A DNA stretch of 64,000 bases from Gammaproteobacteria bacterium (GTDB lineage Bacteria; Pseudomonadota; Gammaproteobacteria; Tenderiales; Tenderiaceae), in contig JAKFXL010000011.1 in NCBI GenBank assembly GCA_021731365.1, positions 1 to 64,000 on the forward strand. Direction: 5' to 3'. Each line of letters begins with the position of its first letter. Position 1 is the first letter of the stretch. Positions 9,297 through 18,438 of this stretch are shown here, piece by piece. Below the pieces are notes generated by a model that was not told the origin of the DNA, made no database searches, and saw nothing but the letters and a program-made list of their open reading frames with translations. A program made the position numbers and the translations under genes.

Positions 9297-10619
9297 TTAA
9301 TCATCAACAGCTGCCTCCTCCAGCAGCGCCACGATGTCGGCAAAGCTGGGGCGCTGTTCTACCACCGTATCCAGGCAGCGCTGTTGCAGGTGGCTGAGCT
9401 GCTGGATGGAGGTGGGATAATAGGCCCGGTCATCCCGATCCAGCCGCGCCAACAGCTCTTCCAGCAGACAGCCAAACGCCCGGACCTCCAGCCGCTCCAG
9501 CGCCGCTGAACAGGTCTCCAGACCGACCATACTCTTATATATAGTGGCTGCGCCAAAATCCCCCAGCAGGATATCAGTAGCCTGATTGAGCAGGATGTTA
9601 TGGCCATACAGGTCGCCGTGCATGATGCCGCGCCCGTGCAGATGGCTGGCCACTGCGGCAATACTGCGGGTGATGTTGAGCAGTGCGACGAGGCTGAAGG
9701 TTGCCTCTGCTGCATAGGTATCACGGGTACAACTCTCCAGACTGGGTGGGGCCGCCAGATTTTTAAATGCCTGATCCAGCAGCGCTAGCAGCAACCCGCA
9801 CTTCTGTTCCGGATGGCCTACCAGCTTACCCAGCAGTGTCACCAGATGGGTATGTTGCCCGGCGGCCAGGGCTGCTGCCATCTCATGCTCGGGCAGACCG
9901 TCGCTGGTGATGCTGCCTTTGAACAGTTTAACCGCCACATCACTGCTACCGTTCCAGCGCGCCTGGCTGATCACCCCCGATGCCCCCTGCCCCAGCGGCT
10001 GACCCAGTTGCAATGTTTGCCAGTGGACCTCGGGTAGATCTGACGTGGTTTCAGGGTGCTGGCTACAGGGGTTACCAGCAAACGCCAACCAGGCCAGTTT
10101 GGGCAGTTTAACCAGCCACGCGGGCAGGGTGACCAGCCGGTTGGCAGAGATCCGCAGCAGTTCGATGTTGACGCAGTGTGCCATCTCATCGGGCAGTGCT
10201 GTCAGCTGGTTGCCCGCCAACATCACTTTTTGCAAATGGTGGTGGTTGCCAATTGAACGGGGCAGCGCTTCGAGCCGGTTATCGGTCAGAATCAGCCAGC
10301 GAATCCTGGCGGGCAGCGCGCCCTCAGGCAGCTCAGCAATCTGGTTGGCCTTAAAACCCACCATGCTCAACTCCGGGCATTGTGCGAGCACGGTGGGAAA
10401 ACGGTGGAAGTGGTTGTTGGATAGAAACAGAATCCGCAGCTTTTTAAGCTGTGCAAAATTGTCTGGCAGCTCGCTTAAACAGTTGTCCGACAGGTCGAGA
10501 TACTCCAGCGTCTCCGCCAACGCCAACAGCTGTTGTGGAAACACGGTTAACCCTTCGGCAATGTTTACCCGCTGTGCGCCCGCCAGTCGACCGGCCTGAA
10601 GATCTGCAAGAGTCTGTAT
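9297..10619 (-). CDS. Leucine-rich repeat protein with serine/threonine kinase domain
   Basis: The N-terminal half is a run of leucine-rich repeats (LEYLDLSDNCLSELP, LRILFLSNN, IRWLILTDNRLEALP and so on). The C-terminal half is a protein kinase: LGQGASG glycine loop, VAVKLF lysine, HGDLYGHN catalytic loop and GDFGAA metal site, so catalysis looks possible. The first ATG/GTG/TTG in frame is a GTG at 10544. The frame continues upstream as QTLADLQAGRLAGAQRVNIA, which matches the expected start of this LRR-kinase family, back to an ATA at 10619 placed 9 bases after AAAGG. I give the longer form; the annotated start may be a non-standard ATA or a mutated ATG. It stands alone; its target is unknown. 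Confidence 0.75.
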   Translation of the reverse strand: MQTLADLQAGRLAGAQRVNIAEGLTVFPQQLLALAETLEYLDLSDNCLSELPDNFAQLKKLRILFLSNNHFHRFPTVLAQCPELSMVGFKANQIAELPEGALPARIRWLILTDNRLEALPRSIGNHHHLQKVMLAGNQLTALPDEMAHCVNIELLRISANRLVTLPAWLVKLPKLAWLAFAGNPCSQHPETTSDLPEVHWQTLQLGQPLGQGASGVISQARWNGSSDVAVKLFKGSITSDGLPEHEMAAALAAGQHTHLVTLLGKLVGHPEQKCGLLLALLDQAFKNLAAPPSLESCTRDTYAAEATFSLVALLNITRSIAAVASHLHGRGIMHGDLYGHNILLNQATDILLGDFGAATIYKSMVGLETCSAALERLEVRAFGCLLEELLARLDRDDRAYYPTSIQQLSHLQQRCLDTVVEQRPSFADIVALLEEAAVDD

Positions 10620-10938
10620 ATCAACCTGCCTTTATAGTGTGCTGGATAGAGCACGGCGGCCCCTGGCCACCCGTCTGCTGCCAAAGGGGTGCGACAATAA
10701 AGCGTCAGCGCCCTGGAATCAAGCCATGCGGGGGGATTGGGTAACGCCTATATGTACGGCGGGATTGCCAAACCATGGGCGGAGGATGGTTAATAATCAG
10801 TGCGTTACCTCACTCACCCGTGCCCATATTACCCGCCCTGCCCCCTTTAAACTGCCCCTGCCCGTCACCACCTACCCTTCCAGCTGTATCGATTTACGGT
10901 AATATGGCCCCACTTGCGACTGAGGACACAGAGCACTG
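10620..10938. other. Intergenic region with a decayed MITE copy
   Basis: The stretch between the kinase gene and gshA. Bases 10741-10810 contain TAACGCCTATATG, GCCAAACCATGGGCGGAGGA and TAATCAGTGCGTTACCTCAC, which follow the interior order of the MITE copies at 9118 and 15101 but are strongly diverged. GAGG at 10922 is a possible distant ribosome site for gshA. Nothing else is recognisable. Confidence 0.45.
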
Positions 10939-12246
10939 ATGAATATCGTTGATAGCGTTCCTAACCTGACCACGACCCGCACCGGACCTCTGTTACAGAT
11001 TGAGGGGCAGCTACTGGAGAATCAGGCCAATATCGAGGCGTGGTTCCGTCAGCAGTGGGTGGCCACCCCGGCCCCGTTTTATGCATCGGTCGATCTGCGG
11101 AACGCCGGTTTTAAGTTAGCGCCGGTGGATACCAACCTCTTTCCCGCCGGTTTTAACAATCTTAACCCCGCCTTTATTCCACTCTGCGTTCAGGCAATCC
11201 AGTCGATTATCGAACGTACGCTGCCCCAGGCCTGCAATATTCTGCTGATCCCTGAGAACCATACCCGCAACCTCTTCTACCTGGAGAGCCTGGCCACCCT
11301 GCGCGATATCATTCTGACCGCCGGTTTTGAGGTACAGATCGGTTCACTGCTGCCCGATTTAAAAGAGACAATGGTGATCGAACTGCCCTCGGGCCGGACC
11401 CTCGATCTGATCCCGGTGGAGCGCCACCGCAACCGTCTCTACGCCGATGAGTTTGACCCCTGTGTGATTCTGCTCAACAACGATCTCTCCGACGGTATTC
11501 CAGAGCTGTTCAAGGGGCTGGAGCAGGACATTATTCCACCCCCGGAGCTGGGGTGGGTACAGCGGCGCAAGTCGGGCCACTTCAGCCACTATCAACGGGT
11601 GGCGGAGGAGTTTGCCGCCATGCTCGATATCGACCCCTGGCTGATCAACCCCCTGTTCCGCCGCTGTAGCGATATCAACTTCATGAAGCAGGAGGGCAGC
11701 GACCGGCTGGCCCAGGAGGTGGGTTTGCTGCTGCAGGATATCCAGAAGAAATATGACGCCTATGGGATTAAAAACCAGCCCTTTGTGGTGGTCAAGGCCG
11801 ACGCGGGCACCTATGGCATGGGCATTATGATGGTCCGCTCTGCCAATGAACTACTGGAGCTGAACCGCAAACAGCGCACCAAGATGTCCGCCTCCAAGGG
11901 GGGGCAGGAGGTGAGCCAGGTGATTATGCAGGAGGGGGTCTACTCCTTTGAGACCATCGGCGAGGAGCAGGCGGTCACCGAGCCGGTCATCTATATGATC
12001 GACCACTTTGTGGTGGGTGGATTCTACCGCGTCCATACCGGACGTGGTCCGGATGAGAACCTGAACGCACCGGGCATGCACTTTGAGCCACTCGCCTTTG
12101 TGGAGCCGTGTAATACCCCGGACCAGCGCCAGCAGCCCGACGCCTGTCCCAACCGTTTTTATGCCTACGGGGTCATCGCCCGTCTGGCACTGGTGGCCGC
12201 CGCCCGTGAAATAGCCGCCCAGAACAGCCTGCGGGCCAAAACATGA
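10939..12246 (+). CDS. gshA: Glutamate-cysteine ligase (proteobacterial GshA family)
   Basis: A 435-residue enzyme for the first step of glutathione synthesis, joining glutamate and cysteine with ATP in the cytosol. The sequence matches the proteobacterial GshA family that differs from the E. coli enzyme: DLRNAGFKLAPVDTNLFPAG near 50, FVVVKADAGTYGMGIM near 280, and IDHFVVGGFYRVHTGRG near 355. Length is typical. Its stop overlaps the start of gshB by 4 bases, so both enzymes of the pathway are made from one message. Confidence 0.9.
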   Translation: MNIVDSVPNLTTTRTGPLLQIEGQLLENQANIEAWFRQQWVATPAPFYASVDLRNAGFKLAPVDTNLFPAGFNNLNPAFIPLCVQAIQSIIERTLPQACNILLIPENHTRNLFYLESLATLRDIILTAGFEVQIGSLLPDLKETMVIELPSGRTLDLIPVERHRNRLYADEFDPCVILLNNDLSDGIPELFKGLEQDIIPPPELGWVQRRKSGHFSHYQRVAEEFAAMLDIDPWLINPLFRRCSDINFMKQEGSDRLAQEVGLLLQDIQKKYDAYGIKNQPFVVVKADAGTYGMGIMMVRSANELLELNRKQRTKMSASKGGQEVSQVIMQEGVYSFETIGEEQAVTEPVIYMIDHFVVGGFYRVHTGRGPDENLNAPGMHFEPLAFVEPCNTPDQRQQPDACPNRFYAYGVIARLALVAAAREIAAQNSLRAKT

Positions 12247-13193
12247 GCATCAAACTGGGGGTGGTGATGGACCCCATCCAGACCATCAACCCCAAAAAAG
12301 ATAGCACCCTGGCCATGCTGCTGGCGGCCCAGGCGCGGGGCTGGCAACTCTATTATATGGAGCAGCAGGATCTGCTGCTGCGCGACGGCAAGGTCTTTGC
12401 CAACATGCGGCCACTCTCCGTCCGTAATGATATGCGCCACTGGCACTCCTTGAGTGAACCTGAGCTCACCCCCATGGAGCAGCTTGATGTGGTGCTGATG
12501 CGTAAAGACCCCCCCTTTGACATGCAGTACATCCATACCACCTACCTGCTGGAGCTGGCGGAGGCCGCCGGGGTGTTGATGATCAACAAACCCCAAAGCC
12601 TGCGCGACGCCAACGAAAAGCTCTATACCGCCTGGTTTCCGCAGTGTACCCCCGCCACCCTGGTCAGCCGCGACATGGTACAGCTGCGCCGCTTTCTGCA
12701 AGAGCAGGGCGATATCATCGTTAAACCCCTCGAAGGCATGGGCGGCACCTCGATCTTCCGCCTGACCCTGACGGACCCCAATATCAGCGTGGTGCTGGAG
12801 ACCCTGACTGACAGCGGCAAGCAGTTCATCATGGCGCAACGCTACATCCCCGAGATCAGTGCCGGTGACAAACGCATCTTGTTAATCGACGGCATACCCA
12901 TCCCCTACGCCCTGGCACGCATCCCTGCCGCCGGTGAGACCCGTGGCAATCTGGCCGCCGGTGGCCGGGGCGAAGGGGTGCCACTCAGCCCCCGTGACCA
13001 CTGGATCTGCCAACAGGTGGGGCCAACACTTAAACAAAAGGGGCTGGTCTTTGTGGGCATTGATGTGATCGGTGACTACCTGACCGAGATCAACGTCACC
13101 AGCCCTACCTGTATCCGTGAGCTCGATGCACAGTTCAACCTCAACATTGGTGCGACACTCATGGACTGCATCGCCGCAAAACTTCACCACTAA
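12243..13193 (+). CDS. gshB: Glutathione synthetase
   Basis: A 316-residue ATP-grasp enzyme that adds glycine to gamma-glutamylcysteine, the second step of glutathione synthesis. Recognisable are the N-terminal MDPIQTINPKKDSTLAML, the PPFDMQYIHTTYLLELAE segment, the ATP-grasp lid DIIVKPLEGMGGTSIFR, and the C-terminal INVTSPTCIRELD. Length and motif order are standard. Start ATG overlaps the gshA stop as ATGA, which indicates translational coupling. Confidence 0.95.
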   Translation: MSIKLGVVMDPIQTINPKKDSTLAMLLAAQARGWQLYYMEQQDLLLRDGKVFANMRPLSVRNDMRHWHSLSEPELTPMEQLDVVLMRKDPPFDMQYIHTTYLLELAEAAGVLMINKPQSLRDANEKLYTAWFPQCTPATLVSRDMVQLRRFLQEQGDIIVKPLEGMGGTSIFRLTLTDPNISVVLETLTDSGKQFIMAQRYIPEISAGDKRILLIDGIPIPYALARIPAAGETRGNLAAGGRGEGVPLSPRDHWICQQVGPTLKQKGLVFVGIDVIGDYLTEINVTSPTCIRELDAQFNLNIGATLMDCIAAKLHH

Positions 13194-13234
13194 CTGAGCA
13201 GCACCGCCAACCGCTCAACTACGAGGAGACCACG

Positions 13235-13675
13235 ATGAACGCCATCCACCACCGGGTAGGCATCAACGCTTTACCCGCAACCATCTATACCGCATTAACC
13301 ACCGATGAGGGGCTCAGCCGCTGGTGGACTGACGATGTCTCGGGCGCGGGGGGAGTGGGTTCAACCATTCAATTCCGTTTTAACGGCGGCGGCCCGGACT
13401 TTACTGTCACCGAGCTTGTGCCAAACCGCACGGTGCGCTGGAGACACGCCGGTGCCGTACCGGCGGGATGGGTCGGCACAGAGATCCTGTTTCAACTCCA
13501 GGCCGAAGGGGGACAAACATTTGTCCGCTTTAGCCACAGCCACTGGCAGGAAGCTGGCGATTTTATGGCCCACTGCAGCACCAAATGGGCGGTATTCCTG
13601 CTGAGCCTAAAAGATGCCATTGAAACGGGGCAGGGAAAACCCTTCCCCAATGACCTACAGATCGACCATTCATGA
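13235..13675 (+). CDS. SRPBCC/AHSA1-like ligand-binding domain protein
   Basis: A 146-residue single-domain protein of the START-like SRPBCC fold, AHSA1 subgroup. Visible features are the N-terminal IYTALTTDEGLSRWWT, the VTELVPNRTVRW strand and the C-terminal helix LLSLKDAIETGQGKPFP. Such proteins bind small hydrophobic ligands or act as cochaperone-like factors; no catalytic residues can be assigned. The ribosome site GAGGAG sits well before the ATG. It follows gshB by 41 bases and overlaps the start of apbE by 4 bases, so it probably belongs to the same transcript, with no clear functional link. Confidence 0.75.
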   Translation: MNAIHHRVGINALPATIYTALTTDEGLSRWWTDDVSGAGGVGSTIQFRFNGGGPDFTVTELVPNRTVRWRHAGAVPAGWVGTEILFQLQAEGGQTFVRFSHSHWQEAGDFMAHCSTKWAVFLLSLKDAIETGQGKPFPNDLQIDHS

Positions 13676-14739
13676 CAGAAAGTACGATCACCCGCCCTGC
13701 CCCCAGGCGACTGACAGTATGGGGGCTATTGGGTGCGCTGCTACTCACCCTTGGCGGCTGCACAGAGAAACAGCCCCTCTACCAGCAGCAGCTGTTGGCC
13801 CTGGGCACCCTCATCGACATCAGCATCTATGGCAGCGATGAGACCACCGCCCAAACGGCCATCAAAGAGGTGCAGGGGCAGATGGAACAGCTGCACCACA
13901 ACTGGCACCCCTGGCAGCCGGGCAAGCTGATGGAGATCAACCGCAAACTTGCGGCGGGTGAAGAGGCGGCCCTGGATGACGAAGGGCGTTTTCTCATCAA
14001 CCGGGGCATGACACTCTCACAACAGAGTGGCAACCTGTTTAACCCGGCGGTGGGTGGGTTGATTCGTCTATGGGGCTTTCACAGCGATGACTGGAGTGGC
14101 AAACAGCCGCCGGCAGCCGCCGATATTGCCACACAGGTGGCGGCACACCCACAGATGTCGGCACTCACCCTTGAGGAACATCGGCTACGCAGCCAGAACC
14201 CTGCCGTTACACTGGATCTGGGGGCCTACGCCAAAGGTTATGCAGTGGATATCGCCATCAAAACCCTGCGTCAACACGGCATCAATAACGCCATCGTCAA
14301 CGCCGGTGGCAACCTGCGCCTGATTGGCAGCAAGGGCAAACAGCCGTGGCGTATCGGCATCCGCGACCCACGGGGGACTGGGGTGATCGCGTCACTCGAA
14401 TCAAACAGTGACGAGGCAGTGATCACCTCCGGTGACTATGAGCGCTATTTTGAGCATCAGGGCCAGCGTTACCACCACATTATCGATCCACGTAGTGGTT
14501 ATCCCGCCCGTGGCGTCATCGCCACCACGGTTATCGCGGCGGATGGTTTGACGGCGGATGCCGCCTCCACCGCCCTGTTTATCGCCGGGCCAGACCACTG
14601 GTACCAGGTCGCCCAGGCTATGGGCATTAAAGAGGCGATGTTGATCGACGAACATGGCACGGTACACATCACCCGGGCACTGATGCAGCGTATCCACTTC
14701 GAACAGAAACCCGCCCCCACCATCCATCTGGTTGACTGA
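13672..14739 (+). CDS. apbE: ApbE-family FAD:protein FMN transferase, lipoprotein
   Basis: A 355-residue periplasmic enzyme that attaches FMN covalently to target flavoproteins such as RnfG/NqrC. A signal with lipobox LLTLGGC ends near residue 30, so it is lipid anchored. Conserved segments are NLFNPAVGGLIRLWGF, TLDLGAYAKGYAVD, VNAGGNLRLIG, and the HHIIDPRSGYPARG motif near 275. It overlaps the next gene by one base. The NusG_II and Gx-transporter genes around it form a recurring neighbourhood of flavin or quinone-related membrane redox functions; the target protein is not in the window. Confidence 0.9.
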   Translation: MTESTITRPAPRRLTVWGLLGALLLTLGGCTEKQPLYQQQLLALGTLIDISIYGSDETTAQTAIKEVQGQMEQLHHNWHPWQPGKLMEINRKLAAGEEAALDDEGRFLINRGMTLSQQSGNLFNPAVGGLIRLWGFHSDDWSGKQPPAAADIATQVAAHPQMSALTLEEHRLRSQNPAVTLDLGAYAKGYAVDIAIKTLRQHGINNAIVNAGGNLRLIGSKGKQPWRIGIRDPRGTGVIASLESNSDEAVITSGDYERYFEHQGQRYHHIIDPRSGYPARGVIATTVIAADGLTADAASTALFIAGPDHWYQVAQAMGIKEAMLIDEHGTVHITRALMQRIHFEQKPAPTIHLVD

Positions 14740-15101
14740 TGTTCAAACGGGCCGACTATGTGGTTATTTTTTTTGCGCTGCTGCTACTGCCGTACCTGTA
14801 CGTAACGCTGTGGGGCAACGGTAGTTATGGCGAGCAGGTGACCATTCGCATCGCCAACCAGCCGCCCCAGCACTATTCACTCTACGACAACCGGCGCATC
14901 ACTATCGAGGGGGTATTGGGGGATAACCTGATTGAGATCAAAGGGGGGCAGGTCCGTTTTATCGAAGCCCCTTGTCAAAACAAGCTCTGCATCCAGAGTG
15001 GCTGGCTGCGCCATGATGGCGAGCTGGCCGCCTGTCTGCCGAATGGTGTGACGGTGAGTGTATCGGGACGTGACAACCGTTTTGATGCGATTAATTTCTA
15101 A
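14739..15101 (+). CDS. NusG domain II-containing protein
   Basis: A 120-residue protein with one N-terminal membrane helix (YVVIFFALLLLPYLYVTLW) and a small beta domain of the NusG domain-II type, including EAPCQNKLCIQSGWL, a Cys pair that is characteristic of this family, and ACLPNGVTVSV near the end. The role is unknown. Translational coupling to apbE (TGATG) suggests a linked function in the cell envelope. The stop codon abuts the left end of MITE copy B. Confidence 0.8.
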   Translation: MFKRADYVVIFFALLLLPYLYVTLWGNGSYGEQVTIRIANQPPQHYSLYDNRRITIEGVLGDNLIEIKGGQVRFIEAPCQNKLCIQSGWLRHDGELAACLPNGVTVSVSGRDNRFDAINF

Positions 15102-15262
15102 GGAACCTCTGAATAATTCCTCCGTGCCCAAAGCACTTCGTGGGGCAGGCTCTTCGTGGTGAGCTTGTCGAACCATGAATAAAGGGGATTTAACAATCAA
15201 TGCATTGCGTCACCAGCCCTTCGACAGGCTCAGGGCGAACGGGGTTATTCAGAGATTACCTA
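15101..15262. mobile_element. MITE-like repeat, copy B
   Basis: Begins AGGAACCTCTGAATAATTCC and ends GGTTATTCAGAGATTACCTAA, imperfect terminal inverted repeats. The interior matches copy A: GTGGGGCAGGCTCTT, GCTTGTCGAACCATGAATAA and CCCTTCGACAGGCTCAGGGC. Length about 162 bases. It separates two convergent genes, the NusG_II gene and cheV. Confidence 0.7.
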
Positions 15263-15298
15263 AGCCATCAACTGCGTGGTCGTAGACTCATCGGGCAA

Positions 15299-16255
15299 TC
15301 AACCATCCAACTCACCCAGCGCCTTACGGACCATTTTATTCAGCTCTACGGGATTGAATTTGGCCACATAATAATCAGCCCCTACCGCCCGGCCAAGATT
15401 GGCATTGGCCTCCGCCGAGAGCGACGAGTGCATCACCACCGGAATGCCCGCAAAGGCGCTGTCGCTCTTGATCTTTTTTGTCAGTACATAGCCATCCATT
15501 TCCGGCATCTCAACATCGGTCAAGATCAGGTGTAACAGATTGCAGGCAGGAATCCCCTGCTCACTGGCGCGCTCCTTGATCATCAATAGCTGATCCCAGG
15601 CGTCTTTACCGTTATTGGCGCTGATATACTCCAGCCCCATCTTCTCCATGGTCATGCCGATCTGTTTACGTGCTACCGATGAGTCGTCGGCAAACAGCAC
15701 TGTCTTGCTATGCTCCACGGCGTGTACACCCTGGAACAGCATCTTCTCTTCCTCTTCTGAATGGGTGGTCTCCGCCAGGATCTTCTCCACATCCAGAATC
15801 ATCACAATCCGGCCATCCTCCAGCTCGGAGACCGCCGTCAACAGCCCGCCCATACGGTTTGCCATCATGGTGGGCGGCACCTTAATCTGGCTCCAGTCCA
15901 TGCGTAAAATATGTTCCACAGAGTGGACTAAAAATCCCAGCATATTTTTATTGTATTCGCTGACAATCAATATACTGGGCGGAACATCCGTCATCACATT
16001 GCAAAAATAGGCCAGATTGATCACCGGGATCATCGTGCCACGCAGACTCACCATACCTTCAATACCGGCAGGCACATCAGGCGCATGGGTAATCGCAGGC
16101 ACGTTTAATACCTCACGCACCTTAAACACATTGATGCCAAAGACCTCTTCATTACCGGTTTTAATATCTTTACCCAGGCTAAACAGCAGAATCTCCAGCC
16201 GGTTGGTGCCCGCCAACCGGGTGCGATCATCCACGGACTGCATGACCTTACTCAT
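15299..16255 (-). CDS. cheV: Chemotaxis coupling protein CheV (CheW-REC)
   Basis: A 318-residue hybrid adaptor linking chemoreceptors to CheA. Residues 1-165 are a CheW-like domain (EILLFSLG, FGINVFKVREVLNVP, GMVSLRGTMIPVINL). Residues 180-318 are a receiver domain with acceptor Asp in LILTDVEMPEMDGY and the later MHSS and KFNP segments. The frame is open 39 codons further upstream, but ATG at 16255 is preceded by AAAAGGATTTTTACT, a good ribosome site, and gives the family N-terminus. No other chemotaxis genes are adjacent. Confidence 0.9.
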   Translation of the reverse strand: MSKVMQSVDDRTRLAGTNRLEILLFSLGKDIKTGNEEVFGINVFKVREVLNVPAITHAPDVPAGIEGMVSLRGTMIPVINLAYFCNVMTDVPPSILIVSEYNKNMLGFLVHSVEHILRMDWSQIKVPPTMMANRMGGLLTAVSELEDGRIVMILDVEKILAETTHSEEEEKMLFQGVHAVEHSKTVLFADDSSVARKQIGMTMEKMGLEYISANNGKDAWDQLLMIKERASEQGIPACNLLHLILTDVEMPEMDGYVLTKKIKSDSAFAGIPVVMHSSLSAEANANLGRAVGADYYVAKFNPVELNKMVRKALGELDG

Positions 16256-16416
16256 AGTAAAAATCCTTTTTGCAAAACAATTGTCACTATGGATTTCGTC
16301 CTCGCCGGGCTGAACTTGAGCCAGCGCAGCGCCAAAGATTCGGTATTTGTGGCCGATGAATGGCACTATCACCGTATAATCAATCCACTACCATCAACTC
16401 CAATCATAAGTTTTTA

Positions 16417-16932
16417 ATGAAACTCACCCTCCAGACCACCCAAGAGGATCACCGCATTGCCTGGCTGGCGGCGCTGGCTATCGCCATTCATATCGCTGAA
16501 AGCGTCCTGCCCACCCCCATACCCGGTGCCAAACCGGGGCTGGCCAACATCATCACCATCATCTGTCTGATGCAGTATGGCTGGCGTACTGCCGTCTGGG
16601 TATCGCTGTTGAGGGTGCTGGTGGGGTCGCTGCTCATCGGTACGTTTCTCTCCCCCACATTTGCCTTGAGTCTGGCCGGGGCCAGTGCCAGCATCGCGGT
16701 ACTGGGACTGGCCAGCCGCCTGCCCGGCATTGAGTTCGGCGCGGTTGGTTATAGCCTGCTAGCAGCCATGGCCCATATGGCGGCGCAGTTTTTCACCGCC
16801 TGGCTATTTTTCATCCCCCATGAGGGATTACTGCGACTATTACCCGTTCTAATGAGCATGGCGGTTTTTTTTGGCCTGACAAGTGGCATAATTGCCCATC
16901 AAATTATTGTGCGCATCAAGGCAGGCCGTTAA
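16417..16932 (+). CDS. Gx transporter / heptaprenyl diphosphate synthase component I family protein
   Basis: A 171-residue integral membrane protein with about five hydrophobic segments. ESVLPTPIPGAKPGLANIIT and RVLVGSLLIGTF are signatures of the Hpre_diP_synt_I (Gx transporter) family, related to substrate-binding components of vitamin transporters. The substrate is unknown. I chose ATG at 16417 because upstream codons to 16360 are not hydrophobic or conserved. It ends 7 bases before the tonB start. Together with apbE and NusG_II it forms a conserved type of neighbourhood, here split by the oppositely oriented cheV. Confidence 0.8.
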   Translation: MKLTLQTTQEDHRIAWLAALAIAIHIAESVLPTPIPGAKPGLANIITIICLMQYGWRTAVWVSLLRVLVGSLLIGTFLSPTFALSLAGASASIAVLGLASRLPGIEFGAVGYSLLAAMAHMAAQFFTAWLFFIPHEGLLRLLPVLMSMAVFFGLTSGIIAHQIIVRIKAGR

Positions 16933-16939
16933 TAGCGAT

Positions 16940-17827
16940 ATGAGTACAGCAATCAATAGCCCCACCGTATCCTCCAAAGACCGTCTGGCCTTTACGATAT
17001 TTCTATCACTGGCCTTTAATGCCCTGATCATTCTTGGCATTAGTTTTGAGATGCTCGATCCCCCCGCCGCTGACGACGCCCCCCCCACCCTTGAGGTGAT
17101 ACTGGTTGAACCGAACGATACTGACAAGAAAAATGAGGAAGCGGACTTCCTCGGTCAATCCGCCCATGAAGGGGGCGGTAATACCCAGGAGCGTAGCCGC
17201 CCCACCACCCAGCGGGCCGCATCAAACTCGCCCATACCTGTTGAAGGCAATGCCGATCTCATGCAGCCACGCCAGGTAGCCAACAATAAAGCGGGGCAAC
17301 AGGAGGTATTAAGTACCTATTTAGGTGAGTACCAGGTGCAGAACCAGGACAACCCTGACCGTGATCAGGCCAGCCAGACCACCGCTGCCCAGCTGATGAT
17401 GCGGGGCCAGGAGATCGCCCGCCTTAGCGCCGAGATAGCCGATTCACAGGCGATCTACTCAAAACGGTTGAAACACCGCACCATCAGTGCCAATACCAAA
17501 GAGTTTCGCGACGCCGAGTATCTGGATGGCTGGCGGCGCAGAGTCGAATACATCGGTAACCTAAATTACCCCGAAGAGGCCAAACTGCGCCGCATCTCCG
17601 GGATTCTGGTGCTCGACGTCGCCATCAATGTCGATGGTACCATCCGCCATGTTGATGTCCTGCGAAGCTCCGGACAGAAGCTGCTGGACGACGCCGCTGT
17701 ACGTATTGTGCGTTCTGCCGCCCCGTTTGCCGCCCTGCCCGCCGCCATGCGCCAAGACACCGACATACTGCATATCACCCGCACCTGGGTATTTGAATCT
17801 GGCAGCAGTGGCTTGAGCACCAAATGA
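16940..17827 (+). CDS. tonB: TonB-family energy transducer
   Basis: A 295-residue inner-membrane protein. One N-terminal transmembrane helix (FTIFLSLAFNALIILGISF) is followed by a long charged periplasmic linker and a C-terminal TonB domain (YPEEAKLRRISGILVLDV, then VDGTIRHVDVLRSSG). Such proteins pass energy from ExbB-ExbD to outer-membrane receptors. No exbB, exbD or receptor is adjacent. ATG at 16940 is preferred over an upstream in-frame start that would overlap the previous gene. Confidence 0.85.
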   Translation: MSTAINSPTVSSKDRLAFTIFLSLAFNALIILGISFEMLDPPAADDAPPTLEVILVEPNDTDKKNEEADFLGQSAHEGGGNTQERSRPTTQRAASNSPIPVEGNADLMQPRQVANNKAGQQEVLSTYLGEYQVQNQDNPDRDQASQTTAAQLMMRGQEIARLSAEIADSQAIYSKRLKHRTISANTKEFRDAEYLDGWRRRVEYIGNLNYPEEAKLRRISGILVLDVAINVDGTIRHVDVLRSSGQKLLDDAAVRIVRSAAPFAALPAAMRQDTDILHITRTWVFESGSSGLSTK

Positions 17828-17874
17828 GTCGCCCGTCCTGGTAACGGCCCGGCCACCCAACAATATGGATATTT

Positions 17875-18438
17875 ATGAACAACGCCATCTGCCTGACCAA
17901 CCATTTTCTAATTGCCATGCCGCAGCTTCAGGATCACCATTTTTTTCATAGTGTGACCTACATCTGTCAGCATGACGCCGAGGGGGCGATGGGGGTCATG
18001 ATCAACCGCCCACTCGACATCCCGTTAAGCGAAATTTTTACGCAGCTGGATATCGCCCACAACAACCCTGCATTTACAAAAGATGCGATCTATTTTGGCG
18101 GACCGGTGCAACCCAACCACGGGTTTGTGCTTCACCGCCCGGAACAGCTGTGGCAGGGCATGACGTTGGTCTCAAAAGAGATTGCACTTACCGCCTCCAG
18201 CGACATCCTTAGCCACATCGCCCACCATGACCAACCCAAAGATCGGCTCATCGCCCTCGGTTATGCCGGCTGGGGAGCCGGCCAACTGGAGGATGAGCTG
18301 GCCCAAAACGCCTGGCTCAACGTTCCTGCCGACGCCAACATCATCTTCAACCTGCCTGCTGAGCAGCGCTGGCGCGCAGCTGCGGCACTGCTGGGGGTTG
18401 ACCTGACCCGGCTCTCTGACGAGGTTGGACATGCCTGA
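17875..18438 (+). CDS. yqgE: YqgE/AlgH family protein
   Basis: A 187-residue conserved cytosolic protein of the UPF0301 family, role unclear (AlgH was linked to alginate regulation). Family segments seen: NHFLIAMPQLQDHHFFHSV, GAMGVMINRPLDIPL, YFGGPVQPNHGFVLH and LGYAGWGAGQLEDE. Length is standard. Its end overlaps the ruvX start by 8 bases, a coupling conserved across gammaproteobacteria. Confidence 0.92.
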   Translation: MNNAICLTNHFLIAMPQLQDHHFFHSVTYICQHDAEGAMGVMINRPLDIPLSEIFTQLDIAHNNPAFTKDAIYFGGPVQPNHGFVLHRPEQLWQGMTLVSKEIALTASSDILSHIAHHDQPKDRLIALGYAGWGAGQLEDELAQNAWLNVPADANIIFNLPAEQRWRAAAALLGVDLTRLSDEVGHA

